Below are positions 44,112 to 53,733 of a stretch of DNA of 64,000 nucleotides, piece by piece; within the stretch, counting starts at the first letter, position 1, and every line of letters begins with the position of its first letter. This DNA comes from Fontibacillus puldeungensis (lineage in GTDB: Bacteria > Bacillota > Bacilli > Paenibacillales > Paenibacillaceae): assembly GCF_042678945.1 (NCBI RefSeq), contig NZ_JBHTLM010000003.1, forward strand, positions 62,001 to 126,000. Direction: 5' to 3'. Made by a program: the position numbers and the translations under genes. The notes under the pieces are model-generated. The model did no database searches. It had not been told where the DNA came from and was given only the letters and a program-made list of their open reading frames with translations.

Positions 44112-47100
44112 GTGAAAAGGTTAAAAAAGCTCATTTCAACCACGCTAGTTATGTCCATGTTAGCTGGGTCCTTGATTGTAGGTTTACCGCTTCCTAAGGC
44201 TTCTGCAGCGGAGGTGAGGCCGGAACTTAATGCAAACAGGACGTTATCGGCCCCGGTCATCGATGGCCGACTGGAAGATTCGGTCTGGAGCATCGAGCAC
44301 TCACTTCCGGTTCAAACGGAGGAAGGGGCCTCTAAAGAATCGAAATTCGGGATGCTTTGGGATTACAAATATTTATATTTCGGTGTGAAGGCTGAAGACG
44401 CTATCCCTGTTAGTTCCGGAAGCGGATATTGGTTTGATTTAGACAACATCAACTTTTTTATTGATCCTACGATGCATCAATCCGCTCCCTTTGCCCCCGA
44501 TGATATGCAGGCAGGGTTTGTGTTTCAGCCTGGAACAACAACACCAGAGTTTCATTTTGGCGCAGCCCTGAACGGGCATAACGGCAAGGACGAGAGACGG
44601 ATTCTAAGGTCTATCCAGAAAACGACTTCAGGTTGGTCGCTGGAAGTAGCGATCCCCTGGGATATGCTGAATTTTGACCCGGCTGCCGTCAAGCAGTTTG
44701 GCTTGAACCTAACAGTGACAGACCGCTTTGATGCCGCCGATGCTAGCAAACAAGCGACTCATGTATGGAGTGCTTATCAATCCACCTCCTTCTGGAACGA
44801 CACCACCGGTTACGGAACGGTTCACTTAACGGATGACCAACCGTTCATGGGGGAGACAAATCCGGTTTTACTGCAGGATGACTTCGAAGCATACAAAACG
44901 GGGGACATCCCGCCGGGATGGTTCATCGACCCCGAGTCCGGGACAACTCCAATAACGGTCGTTCAAGATACTTATGGTGGTCATCTAACAATAGATGGAA
45001 TAAGTACAAGCCAAGAAGGTCGTATCGCCGCGCCTGTTCAATGGGACAACTATGAAATCGAAACGGATGTGCGGTTTGAGGAAGCCAAAGATCCCAGCAG
45101 CTCAGCAGCAATTGTTTTTCGGGCTTCTGCCGATGGCAAGATTCCTTATCATCAATTCACAATTCGTCAAAACGGCGCCTATGAACTATTCTTAAGGGAT
45201 TCCAACGGTGGTACGCAGTCATTGCATCAAGGCTTACTACCCGCTCCGCTTGATGTTGGCAAGGATTATTCGGTGAAGCTGAGAGCCTACGGCAACAATG
45301 TTAAAGCCTATGTAAAGGCTGAGCAGGATGCTGCCTACACATTGGTGATGGACCAGACATTTCGAGAGAGCGGTGTTTTGCAGAAACAGGGGAAAATCGG
45401 CTTTCAGGCAGACCATAGTAAAGTATCATTAGATAACGTGAAGGTGACGAGAATATCGGCGGATCGGCTTGATCTTGGTATTCCTGATACAGCCGAAGCG
45501 TTGACGGGACCATTAAGCGTAACCGGCAGCGTTTATTACTCCGACGGCATAACGGAACCGCTTGAGCTGAATCAAATTCGGTTTTATAGCTCGGACGACA
45601 GCATCATTAAAGTGACAGACAACCAGTTGTTCCCGCTGAAAGAAGGCAAGACCACGATAAAAGCGGTATTCGATAACCTGGAGGTTTCGCGGGAAATGAA
45701 CGTGACGGCCTCAGCTTCAGGCGTCAAAACGACGGCAATCCGTCTTAAGGATGGATATCTCTTGACTGTTACGGACAAGCTGCTTGATCTCAGCACAATT
45801 AAGCTGAAGGCGGATTACAACAACTTTACCTCGGGTGAGATTCCGGGGAGTGATGCAAGCTGGTTGTCCGATCACGGAAACGTCACCTTCAAGGACGGGG
45901 TGATGAATGTATCGGCAAAAGGCGTATATCCGGTTAAGGTGAGCAAAGACGGAGTGTCTACCAACGTATGGGTCGTTGCCAAGGATGCGGCGGATCAAGA
46001 CTATGTGCTGTATCAGGAAAACTTTGACGGTGCCCAAGATGGGGCAATGCCGGAGGGCTGGAGCAGAAAAGAAGGAGCAACGCCAGGAAAAGCGGCTGTA
46101 CAATCGGGAGCTTTCATCCTGGATGCGTCAGCTTCCCCAGACAATCCGTCGAGAGTGCTGCTGCCAGACTATTTAGCTTTTTTCGGTAACTACAAAATCG
46201 AAGCAGATATAACCCATTTGTCGGCCAATGAACCGACGCGTTGGCATTCGATCATGTACCGGGTTCAAAAAGGAGACTACCCATACTATCAAATGGCAGT
46301 ACGCCAAAAAGCTACAGCATCCAACGGTATTGAATTTGCCGAAAGAACGCCTGCTAGCGCCTGGAACGTCATGGAAAAAGGGGCTTTTACCGAGTCTATT
46401 AGCCAAGACAAACTTTATCATTACACCGTAAAAGCTTATGGTAACCGTGTGCAGCAGTTTATCGACAACAAGCTGATCGTGGATACCGATCGTGCTGACG
46501 CTTATGCCAAAGGCGGGATCGGTCTGCAGGCGAACGGCAGCAAAATGAAAGTGGACAATATCAAAATCGTTTTACAGCAAAATCCGCTGCCACCTATGGC
46601 TGCCGACAAGTTCGTGAGAGTAGCAGCTCCGGACACTGGCATTGCTATGGCCCCTTCGGTGATTACGGAATTGGAAAGCAGGGAACAATTAACTACATTA
46701 AATAAATCCAATATGCCCGCAACGATGATCCTTCATTTGAAAAACGGTTTAAAGGTCACGGATCCGACAGAGAAACAGGCGTTCGGGGACTTAGCCAAAG
46801 TCATGGAAGCCATCCAGTACAGGATGATTCCGGCTTTTTATGTCACTGATAAACAAACGGCGGATCAACTGATCAGCTACCTGAAGGAACAAGCGATTGA
46901 AGATGCTTTTGTTGTGTCTGATTCACCGGATCTGGTTAAACGGGTAAGACAGGCTTATCCATTTATACAGGGAATCGTCGATTACCGTACCGTGAACAGT
47001 CTTTCACAGGAAAAACTGTTGGATATCCGCAAGCAAACAACGCTGGGCAAAGCCAAAATTGTTCTGCTCCCACAGAATGCCATCACCCGCGATCAGGTAG

Positions 47101-49592
47101 CTTATTTACAAAAGCGTTTAATCGTCGTGTGGGCGGCAGCCAACTCGCAGGCTAAACAGGCCAATGATAGCTTAACCCTGCACCAAATGATTACTTCTGG
47201 AGTAAACGGAATTGTGACTTCTGCACCAAAGAGTGCCTATGACGCCTATAAACTGTACTCTCATGGCACTACCTTGATTCGCAAGCCATATATCATCGGT
47301 CACCGGGGAATCCCGGCCTTATCTCCGGAAAATACGATTGAGGGAAATCAGCTGGCCCTCGATTATGGAGCCGATTTTATCGAAAATGATATCTATTTGA
47401 CAAAAGACGGTCATCTGATCATTCTCCATGACGGGACTTTGGAACGTACTACGAATGGTAAGGGACATGTGCGAGATTACACACTTGAGGAGCTTAAAAA
47501 ACTAAATGCAAACAAGACACATCCAAACGGATTTCCTGATGTAAAAATTCCAACGCTGCTGGAACAAATCAATTTGGTCCGTGAGCGGAATTCTATGCTG
47601 ATGGCGGAGCTCAAGCAAACCGATCAGCCTGTTGTCGATGCGTATGTGAAGTTGATTAAAGAGACCAACTCCGAGCCGTTCTTCGACTCTATGTCCTTTA
47701 GCGCGGATGCGGTAGCTTATCTGGGACAAGTTATGCCGGAAATGCCGGCAGGTCTCTTGGTTAGCAGCATTAGCGGGAACGAGTCCAATCCGAATAAGTC
47801 GCTTCGGGATGCGTTAAGGCAGGTTCAGGGGCTGAATGCCACTTTCAATGTCGGATACTACGGATTGGGAAAAAACTTCTTGGAAGCCGCGCACCATCGT
47901 GGACTCATCGTTTCGCCTTGGACGATTAATTCCAAAGCTGACTTCATCTCTCTGTATAAGTTTGGCGTCTTTGCCATTACGACGGACAATACACATTGGG
48001 CAGCCGATTGGGCCGATTCAATCCGTGCGGAGAAGAACATATATGAAACAAAGAGCGGCGGTAGCGTCGACTTATCGGCTATCGTCACGACCTACAAAGG
48101 GACGGAGACGAAGATCAGCCCGGATTTGGTCTGGCTGGACGGGCAGGATCGCTTGAAAGTGAACGGAACGAAAGTAACAGGCGTTACCCCCGGAACGGCC
48201 CATCTCTTAATGAGGTATACCGCTTCTATGGATGATAACAACAACTACGATATCTACTCTGAACCAGTGACCATTAAGGTGGCGGGAGGGCAGACAGGCC
48301 CTAGTCAACCGCCTAGTACACCGGGAGACCAAACCGGCGGTTCGGGTACACCCAATCCACAAACTCCAGCTAAACCAACCGACCCGAACGCTAACAATAC
48401 AACGATAACGGGAAATACGATTCAAGCGGTTCAAGGCCAAGTGGATGCGGCTACCCTGCAAAAAGCATTCGCAGAATATCACCAGCTTGATGTCAAATTT
48501 ACCGGTGACAAGCTGGAACTGGCTGCGGCGGGATTGGCAGATGCTACGCGGAATAAAGACAATATGCTCGTTGCTGCAAATGAGAATGGGCTATACCGCT
48601 TACCTCTCTCTTTACTTAAGCTTGAAGCGCTTGCTAGAGAGCTGGGAGGCAGCGTAAGCGACATGACGATCGCCATCACAATTCAGAAGGCGAACGATCA
48701 AGAGGTGGCAGCCGCTAAAGGCAGCTTGTCCGGAGTAGGTGGCAGTCAAGTCGCTGCACCACTGCTTTTTGAGATCCACGCCAAGAGCAAGACGGGTAAA
48801 GCGCTGCCCGTAGCTTTTGATCAAGCTTATGTTATCCGTGAAATGGTGCTTGATCAAGCGCTCGATTCACGCAAAGCAACTGCAGTATGGTATTCACCGG
48901 AAACGAAGCAGCTTCGGTTTGTTCCAGCTGTTTTCACCACGGAAGGAAACAAGACAAAGGTACAAATGAAGCATAATGGTAATGGGCTTTATATGATCAT
49001 TCAGAAGTACCAGCATTTCACGGATATGGCGAATCACTGGGCCCAGGTGGACGTGGAGCTGCTGGCTAACAAGCTGATCGTCAGCGGTCTAGGTGAAGGA
49101 AGGTTTGATGGTGATCGTTCGATTACTCGGGCGGAATTTGCCGCTCTGCTTGTTCGGGCTTTAGGTCTGAGCTCAGTGGACGTACAAACGAAAACGTTGG
49201 CTTCTTACACGGATGTACCGGCTTCATCATGGTTTGCGACAGATGTAGCTTCAGCGTCGGCAGCCGGTATCATTAACGGCTATAAGGATGGAAGTTTCCG
49301 GCCGTCGCAGTCAATTAAGCGCGAGGAGCTCGCCGCAATGACCATCCGGGCATTGACTTATGCAGGCGCCTATACATCCGCAGGAGACACGGGACAAGAT
49401 AAAGAACTGCTGAGTCACTACAAAGATAGCGACCGCTTAACCTGGTCAAGCGTGGAAGTGGCCGCAGCCATTCGCTTAGGCCTAATGGAAGGTGTTTCTG
49501 CAGAAAGAATCGGTTCAAGCAGTTATGCTACCCGAGCTCAATCCGCTGTGATGATTAAGCGGTTGCTCAGCAAAGCTCTATTCATCAACTAA
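44112..49592 (+). CDS. Giant secreted SLH-anchored glycerophosphodiester phosphodiesterase
   Basis: An 1826-residue exported protein that hydrolyses glycerophosphodiesters to glycerol-3-phosphate and an alcohol. Approximate order: signal peptide (1-33); CBM9-like domain (36-240); first LamG-like jelly roll (252-449); Big2-like domain (466-533); second LamG-like domain (630-821); a GDPD-like segment without catalytic motifs (830-1055); active GDPD barrel (1057-1310) with HRG (His1064), ENTIEG, ENDIYLTKDG and LHDGTLERTTNG; Big-like domain (1316-1392); Pro/Thr linker; unknown domain (1440-1630); three SLH repeats (1634-1826). GTG start with AAGGAG 9 nt upstream. The SLH repeats should anchor it to wall polymers. 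The leader suggests control by GlpP. Confidence 0.93.
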   Translation: MKRLKKLISTTLVMSMLAGSLIVGLPLPKASAAEVRPELNANRTLSAPVIDGRLEDSVWSIEHSLPVQTEEGASKESKFGMLWDYKYLYFGVKAEDAIPVSSGSGYWFDLDNINFFIDPTMHQSAPFAPDDMQAGFVFQPGTTTPEFHFGAALNGHNGKDERRILRSIQKTTSGWSLEVAIPWDMLNFDPAAVKQFGLNLTVTDRFDAADASKQATHVWSAYQSTSFWNDTTGYGTVHLTDDQPFMGETNPVLLQDDFEAYKTGDIPPGWFIDPESGTTPITVVQDTYGGHLTIDGISTSQEGRIAAPVQWDNYEIETDVRFEEAKDPSSSAAIVFRASADGKIPYHQFTIRQNGAYELFLRDSNGGTQSLHQGLLPAPLDVGKDYSVKLRAYGNNVKAYVKAEQDAAYTLVMDQTFRESGVLQKQGKIGFQADHSKVSLDNVKVTRISADRLDLGIPDTAEALTGPLSVTGSVYYSDGITEPLELNQIRFYSSDDSIIKVTDNQLFPLKEGKTTIKAVFDNLEVSREMNVTASASGVKTTAIRLKDGYLLTVTDKLLDLSTIKLKADYNNFTSGEIPGSDASWLSDHGNVTFKDGVMNVSAKGVYPVKVSKDGVSTNVWVVAKDAADQDYVLYQENFDGAQDGAMPEGWSRKEGATPGKAAVQSGAFILDASASPDNPSRVLLPDYLAFFGNYKIEADITHLSANEPTRWHSIMYRVQKGDYPYYQMAVRQKATASNGIEFAERTPASAWNVMEKGAFTESISQDKLYHYTVKAYGNRVQQFIDNKLIVDTDRADAYAKGGIGLQANGSKMKVDNIKIVLQQNPLPPMAADKFVRVAAPDTGIAMAPSVITELESREQLTTLNKSNMPATMILHLKNGLKVTDPTEKQAFGDLAKVMEAIQYRMIPAFYVTDKQTADQLISYLKEQAIEDAFVVSDSPDLVKRVRQAYPFIQGIVDYRTVNSLSQEKLLDIRKQTTLGKAKIVLLPQNAITRDQVAYLQKRLIVVWAAANSQAKQANDSLTLHQMITSGVNGIVTSAPKSAYDAYKLYSHGTTLIRKPYIIGHRGIPALSPENTIEGNQLALDYGADFIENDIYLTKDGHLIILHDGTLERTTNGKGHVRDYTLEELKKLNANKTHPNGFPDVKIPTLLEQINLVRERNSMLMAELKQTDQPVVDAYVKLIKETNSEPFFDSMSFSADAVAYLGQVMPEMPAGLLVSSISGNESNPNKSLRDALRQVQGLNATFNVGYYGLGKNFLEAAHHRGLIVSPWTINSKADFISLYKFGVFAITTDNTHWAADWADSIRAEKNIYETKSGGSVDLSAIVTTYKGTETKISPDLVWLDGQDRLKVNGTKVTGVTPGTAHLLMRYTASMDDNNNYDIYSEPVTIKVAGGQTGPSQPPSTPGDQTGGSGTPNPQTPAKPTDPNANNTTITGNTIQAVQGQVDAATLQKAFAEYHQLDVKFTGDKLELAAAGLADATRNKDNMLVAANENGLYRLPLSLLKLEALARELGGSVSDMTIAITIQKANDQEVAAAKGSLSGVGGSQVAAPLLFEIHAKSKTGKALPVAFDQAYVIREMVLDQALDSRKATAVWYSPETKQLRFVPAVFTTEGNKTKVQMKHNGNGLYMIIQKYQHFTDMANHWAQVDVELLANKLIVSGLGEGRFDGDRSITRAEFAALLVRALGLSSVDVQTKTLASYTDVPASSWFATDVASASAAGIINGYKDGSFRPSQSIKREELAAMTIRALTYAGAYTSAGDTGQDKELLSHYKDSDRLTWSSVEVAAAIRLGLMEGVSAERIGSSSYATRAQSAVMIKRLLSKALFIN

Positions 49593-49607
49593 TCTACTTA
49601 TGAAGTG

Positions 49608-49645
49608 AAGTTTGCTTGGGATGAATACTCAAGCAAACTTTTTTT
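49608..49645 (+). terminator. Terminator of the phosphodiesterase gene
   Basis: AAGTTTGCTTG (49608-49618) pairs perfectly with CAAGCAAACTT (49630-49640), followed by a run of T residues. Confidence 0.92.
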
Positions 49646-49742
49646 ACAATTCAAGTTAACACTCCGTCAATGATTGTCTGGTAAGGTGAAGTAAATATGT
49701 TTCTAACATATATGGAAGGGAAAGGGAGGCGGTCGAGAGACA

Positions 49743-50369
49743 ATGAAATTGCACGATTGCTGGGGAGAGCGAAAAATTATTCCCGCCGTACGTAAGGCGG
49801 AGGATCTTGAAGCGGCCTGCCGAAGCGAATCACCGACGATCTTTTTACTTATCGGTGATTTATTAACCGCCGAGGATTATGTAGGACAAGCACTGCGTGC
49901 GGGGAAAAAGGTATTCCTGCATGTTGACTTTATTATGGGCCTGGGCGGCGATCCGATCGTCATGAAATACATTGCCCGGAAGGTGGGACCGACCGGCATC
50001 ATCTCAACGAAGAGCCATTTTGTGAAACATGCCAAAAAGAATGGTCTGCTAGCCATTCAGAGGATATTTCTGATCGATACTTCAGCACTGGAGCATGGAA
50101 TTCAAAATATTGAGCAGAGCGAACCGGATGCGGTCGAAATTATGCCCGGACTGATCCCCCGTGTGATCAGGGAACTGCGGACAAACATCTCGCTGCCTAT
50201 CATCGCGGGCGGTTTGATTCAGGATTTCAAAGAAATAGATGTTGCTCTTGAAGCCGGGGCGAGTGCGGTATCGATGGGGAATAAACGGCTTTGGAACACG
50301 CCGATGATTCATGCCGGCAGTCGATTAACAGATATTTCATCTACCGTTAATTTAGGGATAACAAAGTAA
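49743..50369 (+). CDS. glpP: Glycerol-3-phosphate-responsive RNA antiterminator
   Basis: A 208-residue GlpP: a small TIM-barrel-like protein that binds glycerol-3-phosphate and nascent leader RNA to prevent termination. Recognisable blocks are IFLLIGDLLTAEDYVGQA, VFLHVDFIMGLGGDPIVMKYIA, GIISTKSHFVKHAKKNGLLAIQRIFLIDT, VEIMPGLIPRVI and the phosphate-binding PIIAGGLIQDFKEIDVALEAGASAVSMGN. In B. subtilis it controls glpFK, glpD and glpTQ. Here it sits between two transcription units that both carry its presumed RNA target. A terminator precedes it, so it is expressed from its own promoter. Confidence 0.93.
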   Translation: MKLHDCWGERKIIPAVRKAEDLEAACRSESPTIFLLIGDLLTAEDYVGQALRAGKKVFLHVDFIMGLGGDPIVMKYIARKVGPTGIISTKSHFVKHAKKNGLLAIQRIFLIDTSALEHGIQNIEQSEPDAVEIMPGLIPRVIRELRTNISLPIIAGGLIQDFKEIDVALEAGASAVSMGNKRLWNTPMIHAGSRLTDISSTVNLGITK

Positions 50370-50414
50370 GGCTAGTATAGAAGCAGTACTTAAGGCTTGG
50401 ACAAATGAATACGC

Positions 50415-50507
50415 AAGGGTACGAGACGAGGAGAAAACCCTTTATGCAGCGAGGAAGAGCGCTTTTTTAGCACGCGCTATTTCTTTTATCTGGATAAGGG
50501 GTTTTTT
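50415..50507 (+). promoter_or_regulatory. GlpP-type antiterminator leader of the phosphatase-ugp operon
   Basis: AAGGGT (50415-50420) can pair with ACCCTT (50437-50442) around the loop ACGAGACGAGGAGAAA. In the competing fold AAAACCCTTTAT (50434-50445) pairs with ATAAGGGGTTTT (50494-50505), twelve pairs with one G-T, running into T residues. An extra AGCGC/GCGCT stem lies inside. Loop and GGGT/ACCC frame match the leader at 43917, at the same spacing (GGGT-N16-ACCC). The glpP stop is only 46 nt upstream, so read-through from glpP could feed this leader. Confidence 0.78.
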
Positions 50508-50536
50508 GCTTTGCTTAGAAAGGGGCTGCAGGAAGA

Positions 50537-51331
50537 TTGCCGGATGTTTGGAGCTATGAAGGTTATTTTTTCGATCTGGATGGAACGATTTTGCTAGGTG
50601 ATCAGCTGCTGCCAGGTGTTTCGGATAGTCTGCAGTTTTTGCGCGAATCCGGTAAGAAGGTTTTGTTTCTAAGCAATACAACGGTACGAACACGGCGGGA
50701 CTGCCAGGTTCGCCTGCAGGAGCTTGGACTCCAGGCGAGCTTGGATGAAATTGTGACGGCGGGATTTGCTTCGGCGATCTATTTAAGAGAAAGCAAGACA
50801 TCCCCGGTCGTACTTGTTATCGGAGAATCGGCGCTAACCCGCGAACTCGAGGAGCAAGGGGTTCGCTATACGATGGATCCTCACAAGGCGACGCATGTTC
50901 TTGTCGGAATGGATACGCATTTTGATTATACGAAGCTGCATCATGCGATGACTGCGGTTCGAAATGGAGCCATCCTGATTGCGGCAAACCCGGATCCAAA
51001 CTGCCCGGTGTCCGGTGATCTTCTTCCAGATACCTGGTCACTCGTCAAAGCGATCGAAACAGCCAGCAGTGTTGAGCCGCATGTCGTGATTGGAAAACCC
51101 TCGGAGTTTTACAGTGCTAAGGTCTTGGAATGGTGTGGGCTTCCCGGAGACCGTTGTCTCATGATCGGGGACAGGCTGGAGACAGACATTCTGCTTGGCA
51201 TCATGAGCGGCTTTCGAACCGCCCTTGTACTTACAGGGGTCGCGTCAAGAGAAGATATCGAACGCTTAAAGCTCCGCCCGGATTATGTATGGAACACGAT
51301 GGAGGATTTTTTGGCCTTCGTCCGGGCGTAA
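50537..51331 (+). CDS. HAD-IIA (NagD-like) phosphatase
   Basis: A 264-residue HAD-superfamily phosphatase of the NagD/AraL/phosphoglycolate type. Motif I is FFDLDGTILLGD (nucleophile Asp13 and Asp15), motif II FLSNTT, motif III with Lys in VIGKPSE and motif IV MIGDRLETDILLG. The class IIA cap lies between motifs II and III. Its start must be TTG 50537, as motif I follows at once; GGAAG is very close, AAGGGG is 11 nt upstream. Being the first gene behind the GlpP leader and in front of ugpBAE, it may dephosphorylate glycerol-phosphate or a related product; this is inference. Confidence 0.85.
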   Translation: MPDVWSYEGYFFDLDGTILLGDQLLPGVSDSLQFLRESGKKVLFLSNTTVRTRRDCQVRLQELGLQASLDEIVTAGFASAIYLRESKTSPVVLVIGESALTRELEEQGVRYTMDPHKATHVLVGMDTHFDYTKLHHAMTAVRNGAILIAANPDPNCPVSGDLLPDTWSLVKAIETASSVEPHVVIGKPSEFYSAKVLEWCGLPGDRCLMIGDRLETDILLGIMSGFRTALVLTGVASREDIERLKLRPDYVWNTMEDFLAFVRA

Positions 51332-51375
51332 CTATACAAATGCAATAGACCAATTTATTAAAAGGAGAGAATCTA

Positions 51376-52722
51376 ATGCGTTTTAAAGGCCATGTTTTAA
51401 AGATGCTTTGCTTTACTTTATGTTTTTCTGTGTTATTCGGGTGTGCCAAAGCGAACAACAATCCTGCTGAAACGGCATCCGCTTCTGCAACCGACAACGG
51501 CTCCAACAAAAAACAATCGGAGGAGAAGATCGAACTCACGTTCTACTATCCCATTGCAGTTGGCGGGCCGCTCTCCAGCGTGATCGAAGAGATGACTAAA
51601 GAATTTACAAAGCAAAATCCGAACATTACGGTCAAGCCGATTTATACAGGCAGCTATGCCGATACAGCGGTCAAAACCCAAGCTGGGGTGCAGAGCAAAA
51701 ATCCGCCGGACATTGCTGTACTCCAATCGACCGAGCTGTACAGTCTACTTGATATGGATGCCATTATTCCGCTAGACGATTATATTGCTGGGGAAGGCGG
51801 CGACGCTTACCTGAACGATTTTTACCCCGCCTTTATGGCCAATTCGCAAACCGGAGGCAAGACGTACAGCATTCCGTTCCAACGCAGCACCATCGTGCTT
51901 TATTACAATAAGGATATGTTCAAAGAAGCTGGTCTAAATCCGGAGCAGCCACCGAAAACTTGGGATGAAATGCGGGAATACGCGAAGAAGCTGACCAAGG
52001 AAGGCCGCTGGGGATTGGAGATTCCAGTGACAGGTTACGGCTACTGGATGCTGCAAACCTTTGCTCTTCAAAACGGCAAAAATCTGATGACGGAAGACGG
52101 CAAGAAAGTCATGTTCAACACGCCTGAAAATGTGGAAGGGCTTAAGTTCTGGGCAGACCTGTCCCAGAAGGACAAGGTGATGCCGCAGGGCGTAACTGAA
52201 TGGGGGACCGTACCATCCGATTTCCTGGAAGGGAAAACGGCGATGATGTACCACACGACCGGTAACCTGACGAATGTGAAGAACAACGCGAAGTTTGACT
52301 TTGGCGTCACCTTCCTACCACAGCGCAAAACCTATGGCAGCCCAACAGGCGGTGGCAACTTTTATATTTTCAAAGGCATTGACAAGCAAAAACAGGACGC
52401 TGCGTGGAAGTTCATCACGTTTATGACGGAGAGCGAGCGGGCCGCTCAGTGGAGTATCGATACCGGCTACGTTGCGGTGAAAAAATCAGCTTACGAAACA
52501 GAGCTTATGAAGAAGTACGTAGAAGACTTCCCACAGGCATTGGTAGCCCGTGATCAACTGGAGCATGCGGCAGCCGAGCTGTCCACTCATAACAACGGTA
52601 AGGTTATGAAGATCTTGAGCGATCAGGTGCAGGCTGTTCTGACCGGCAGCACGACTCCGGATGAGGCGCTGAAGAAAGCACAGGAAGAAGCGGATCAAGT
52701 TCTGGCGCCATTCAACAAGTAA
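51376..52722 (+). CDS. ugpB: Glycerol-3-phosphate-type ABC transporter substrate-binding lipoprotein
   Basis: A 448-residue family 1 solute-binding lipoprotein with lipobox VLFGC (Cys near 23). The block LYYNKDMFKEAGLNPEQPPKTW and the FQRSTIVLYYNK segment are close to E. coli UgpB, which binds sn-glycerol-3-phosphate and glycerophosphodiesters. AAAGGAGAG precedes the ATG. It follows the HAD phosphatase by 44 nt, and a hairpin with T tract separates it from the permeases. The GlpP leader supports a glycerol-phosphate substrate over a sugar, but sugar-binding relatives are close. Confidence 0.85.
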   Translation: MRFKGHVLKMLCFTLCFSVLFGCAKANNNPAETASASATDNGSNKKQSEEKIELTFYYPIAVGGPLSSVIEEMTKEFTKQNPNITVKPIYTGSYADTAVKTQAGVQSKNPPDIAVLQSTELYSLLDMDAIIPLDDYIAGEGGDAYLNDFYPAFMANSQTGGKTYSIPFQRSTIVLYYNKDMFKEAGLNPEQPPKTWDEMREYAKKLTKEGRWGLEIPVTGYGYWMLQTFALQNGKNLMTEDGKKVMFNTPENVEGLKFWADLSQKDKVMPQGVTEWGTVPSDFLEGKTAMMYHTTGNLTNVKNNAKFDFGVTFLPQRKTYGSPTGGGNFYIFKGIDKQKQDAAWKFITFMTESERAAQWSIDTGYVAVKKSAYETELMKKYVEDFPQALVARDQLEHAAAELSTHNNGKVMKILSDQVQAVLTGSTTPDEALKKAQEEADQVLAPFNK

Positions 52723-52738
52723 TGTAGATAATTTAGTA

Positions 52739-52788
52739 GAAGCTTGAGCTGCGGCCGAGTGATTCCAGAGTCGCAGCCAGCTTCTTTT
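52739..52788 (+). terminator. Intra-operon terminator between ugpB and ugpA
   Basis: GAAGCTtGaGCTGCG (52739-52753) pairs with CGCAGCcAGCTTC (52772-52784) and is followed by T residues. As with the amino acid transporter at 15538, it should lower permease expression relative to the binding protein. Confidence 0.75.
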
Positions 52789-52818
52789 TCAAATCTGGGT
52801 GTGCAGGGAGGTTCTGTT

Positions 52819-53715
52819 TTGAACGGCCGGAAATTGTTTATTCATTGGAAAACAAACGTATTTGCCTGGCTTCTGCTGTTGCCATCGCTCGCTTTTTTAT
52901 TCTTATTCACCTTTTATCCGATAGCCAAAACGCTCAGGCTCAGCCTGTTTCAAGCAGACTTGGCCACGCCGCAACCATCATATATTGGGGCAGATAATTA
53001 CGTACATATCATGCAAGATCCGGTCTTCCATAAGGTTATGGCCAATAACCTATGGTTTGCGTTAGGCACGGTACCTATATCCATCGCGTTAGCGATCGTA
53101 ATGGCGGTTTTTGCCAATAAGGTGCTGCGAGGAACGGCTTTCCTTCGGGTGGCCTTTTTTTACCCAACCCTGATTCCGATGATCGCAGCCGCGAATGTTT
53201 GGCTGTTCATATATACACCGCAGTATGGCTTGCTGAGCAGGGTTACAAGCTGGATAGGCATGTCCGCCGATATCAATTGGCTCGGTTCACCCCAGTACGT
53301 GATGTGGTCACTCATTGTGATGGTGATCTGGAAGGAGGCCGGCTATTTCATGATTTTCTACTTGGCGGGACTGCAAAATATCGCTCCTGAGCTGTACGAA
53401 TCTGCACAGGTGGATGGGGTGGGACCATGGACTGTGTTCCGAAAAATTACGTTTCCGCTGCTTATGCCGACAACATTATTCGTTATGATTATTGCGCTGA
53501 CCAATTCGTTTAAGCTGGTGGATCATCTGCTGATCATGACCAAGGGAGGGCCGAATAACGCGAGCAGCCTGCTGCTTTATTATATCTACGAAACGGCCTT
53601 TGGCTTCTGGGATCAAGGACTGGCCTCTACGCTGACGGTGATCATGATAGCCGTATTGCTGCTGCTAGCCGCCTTGAACTTTCTGGGCATGGATCGAAAG
53701 ATTCACTATCGTTAA
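52819..53715 (+). CDS. ugpA: ABC transporter permease, UgpA/MalF type
   Basis: A 298-residue permease with six membrane helices. The EAA loop is ELYESAQVDGVGPWTVFRKITFPLLMP, the site that contacts the ATPase. The frame is open from 52744, but GGGAGG at 52806-52811 serves the TTG at 52819. It pairs with the permease at 53734 to form the heterodimeric channel of a CUT1-type importer. Confidence 0.88.
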   Translation: MNGRKLFIHWKTNVFAWLLLLPSLAFLFLFTFYPIAKTLRLSLFQADLATPQPSYIGADNYVHIMQDPVFHKVMANNLWFALGTVPISIALAIVMAVFANKVLRGTAFLRVAFFYPTLIPMIAAANVWLFIYTPQYGLLSRVTSWIGMSADINWLGSPQYVMWSLIVMVIWKEAGYFMIFYLAGLQNIAPELYESAQVDGVGPWTVFRKITFPLLMPTTLFVMIIALTNSFKLVDHLLIMTKGGPNNASSLLLYYIYETAFGFWDQGLASTLTVIMIAVLLLLAALNFLGMDRKIHYR

Positions 53716-53733
53716 AGGGGACTAAGAGACCAT

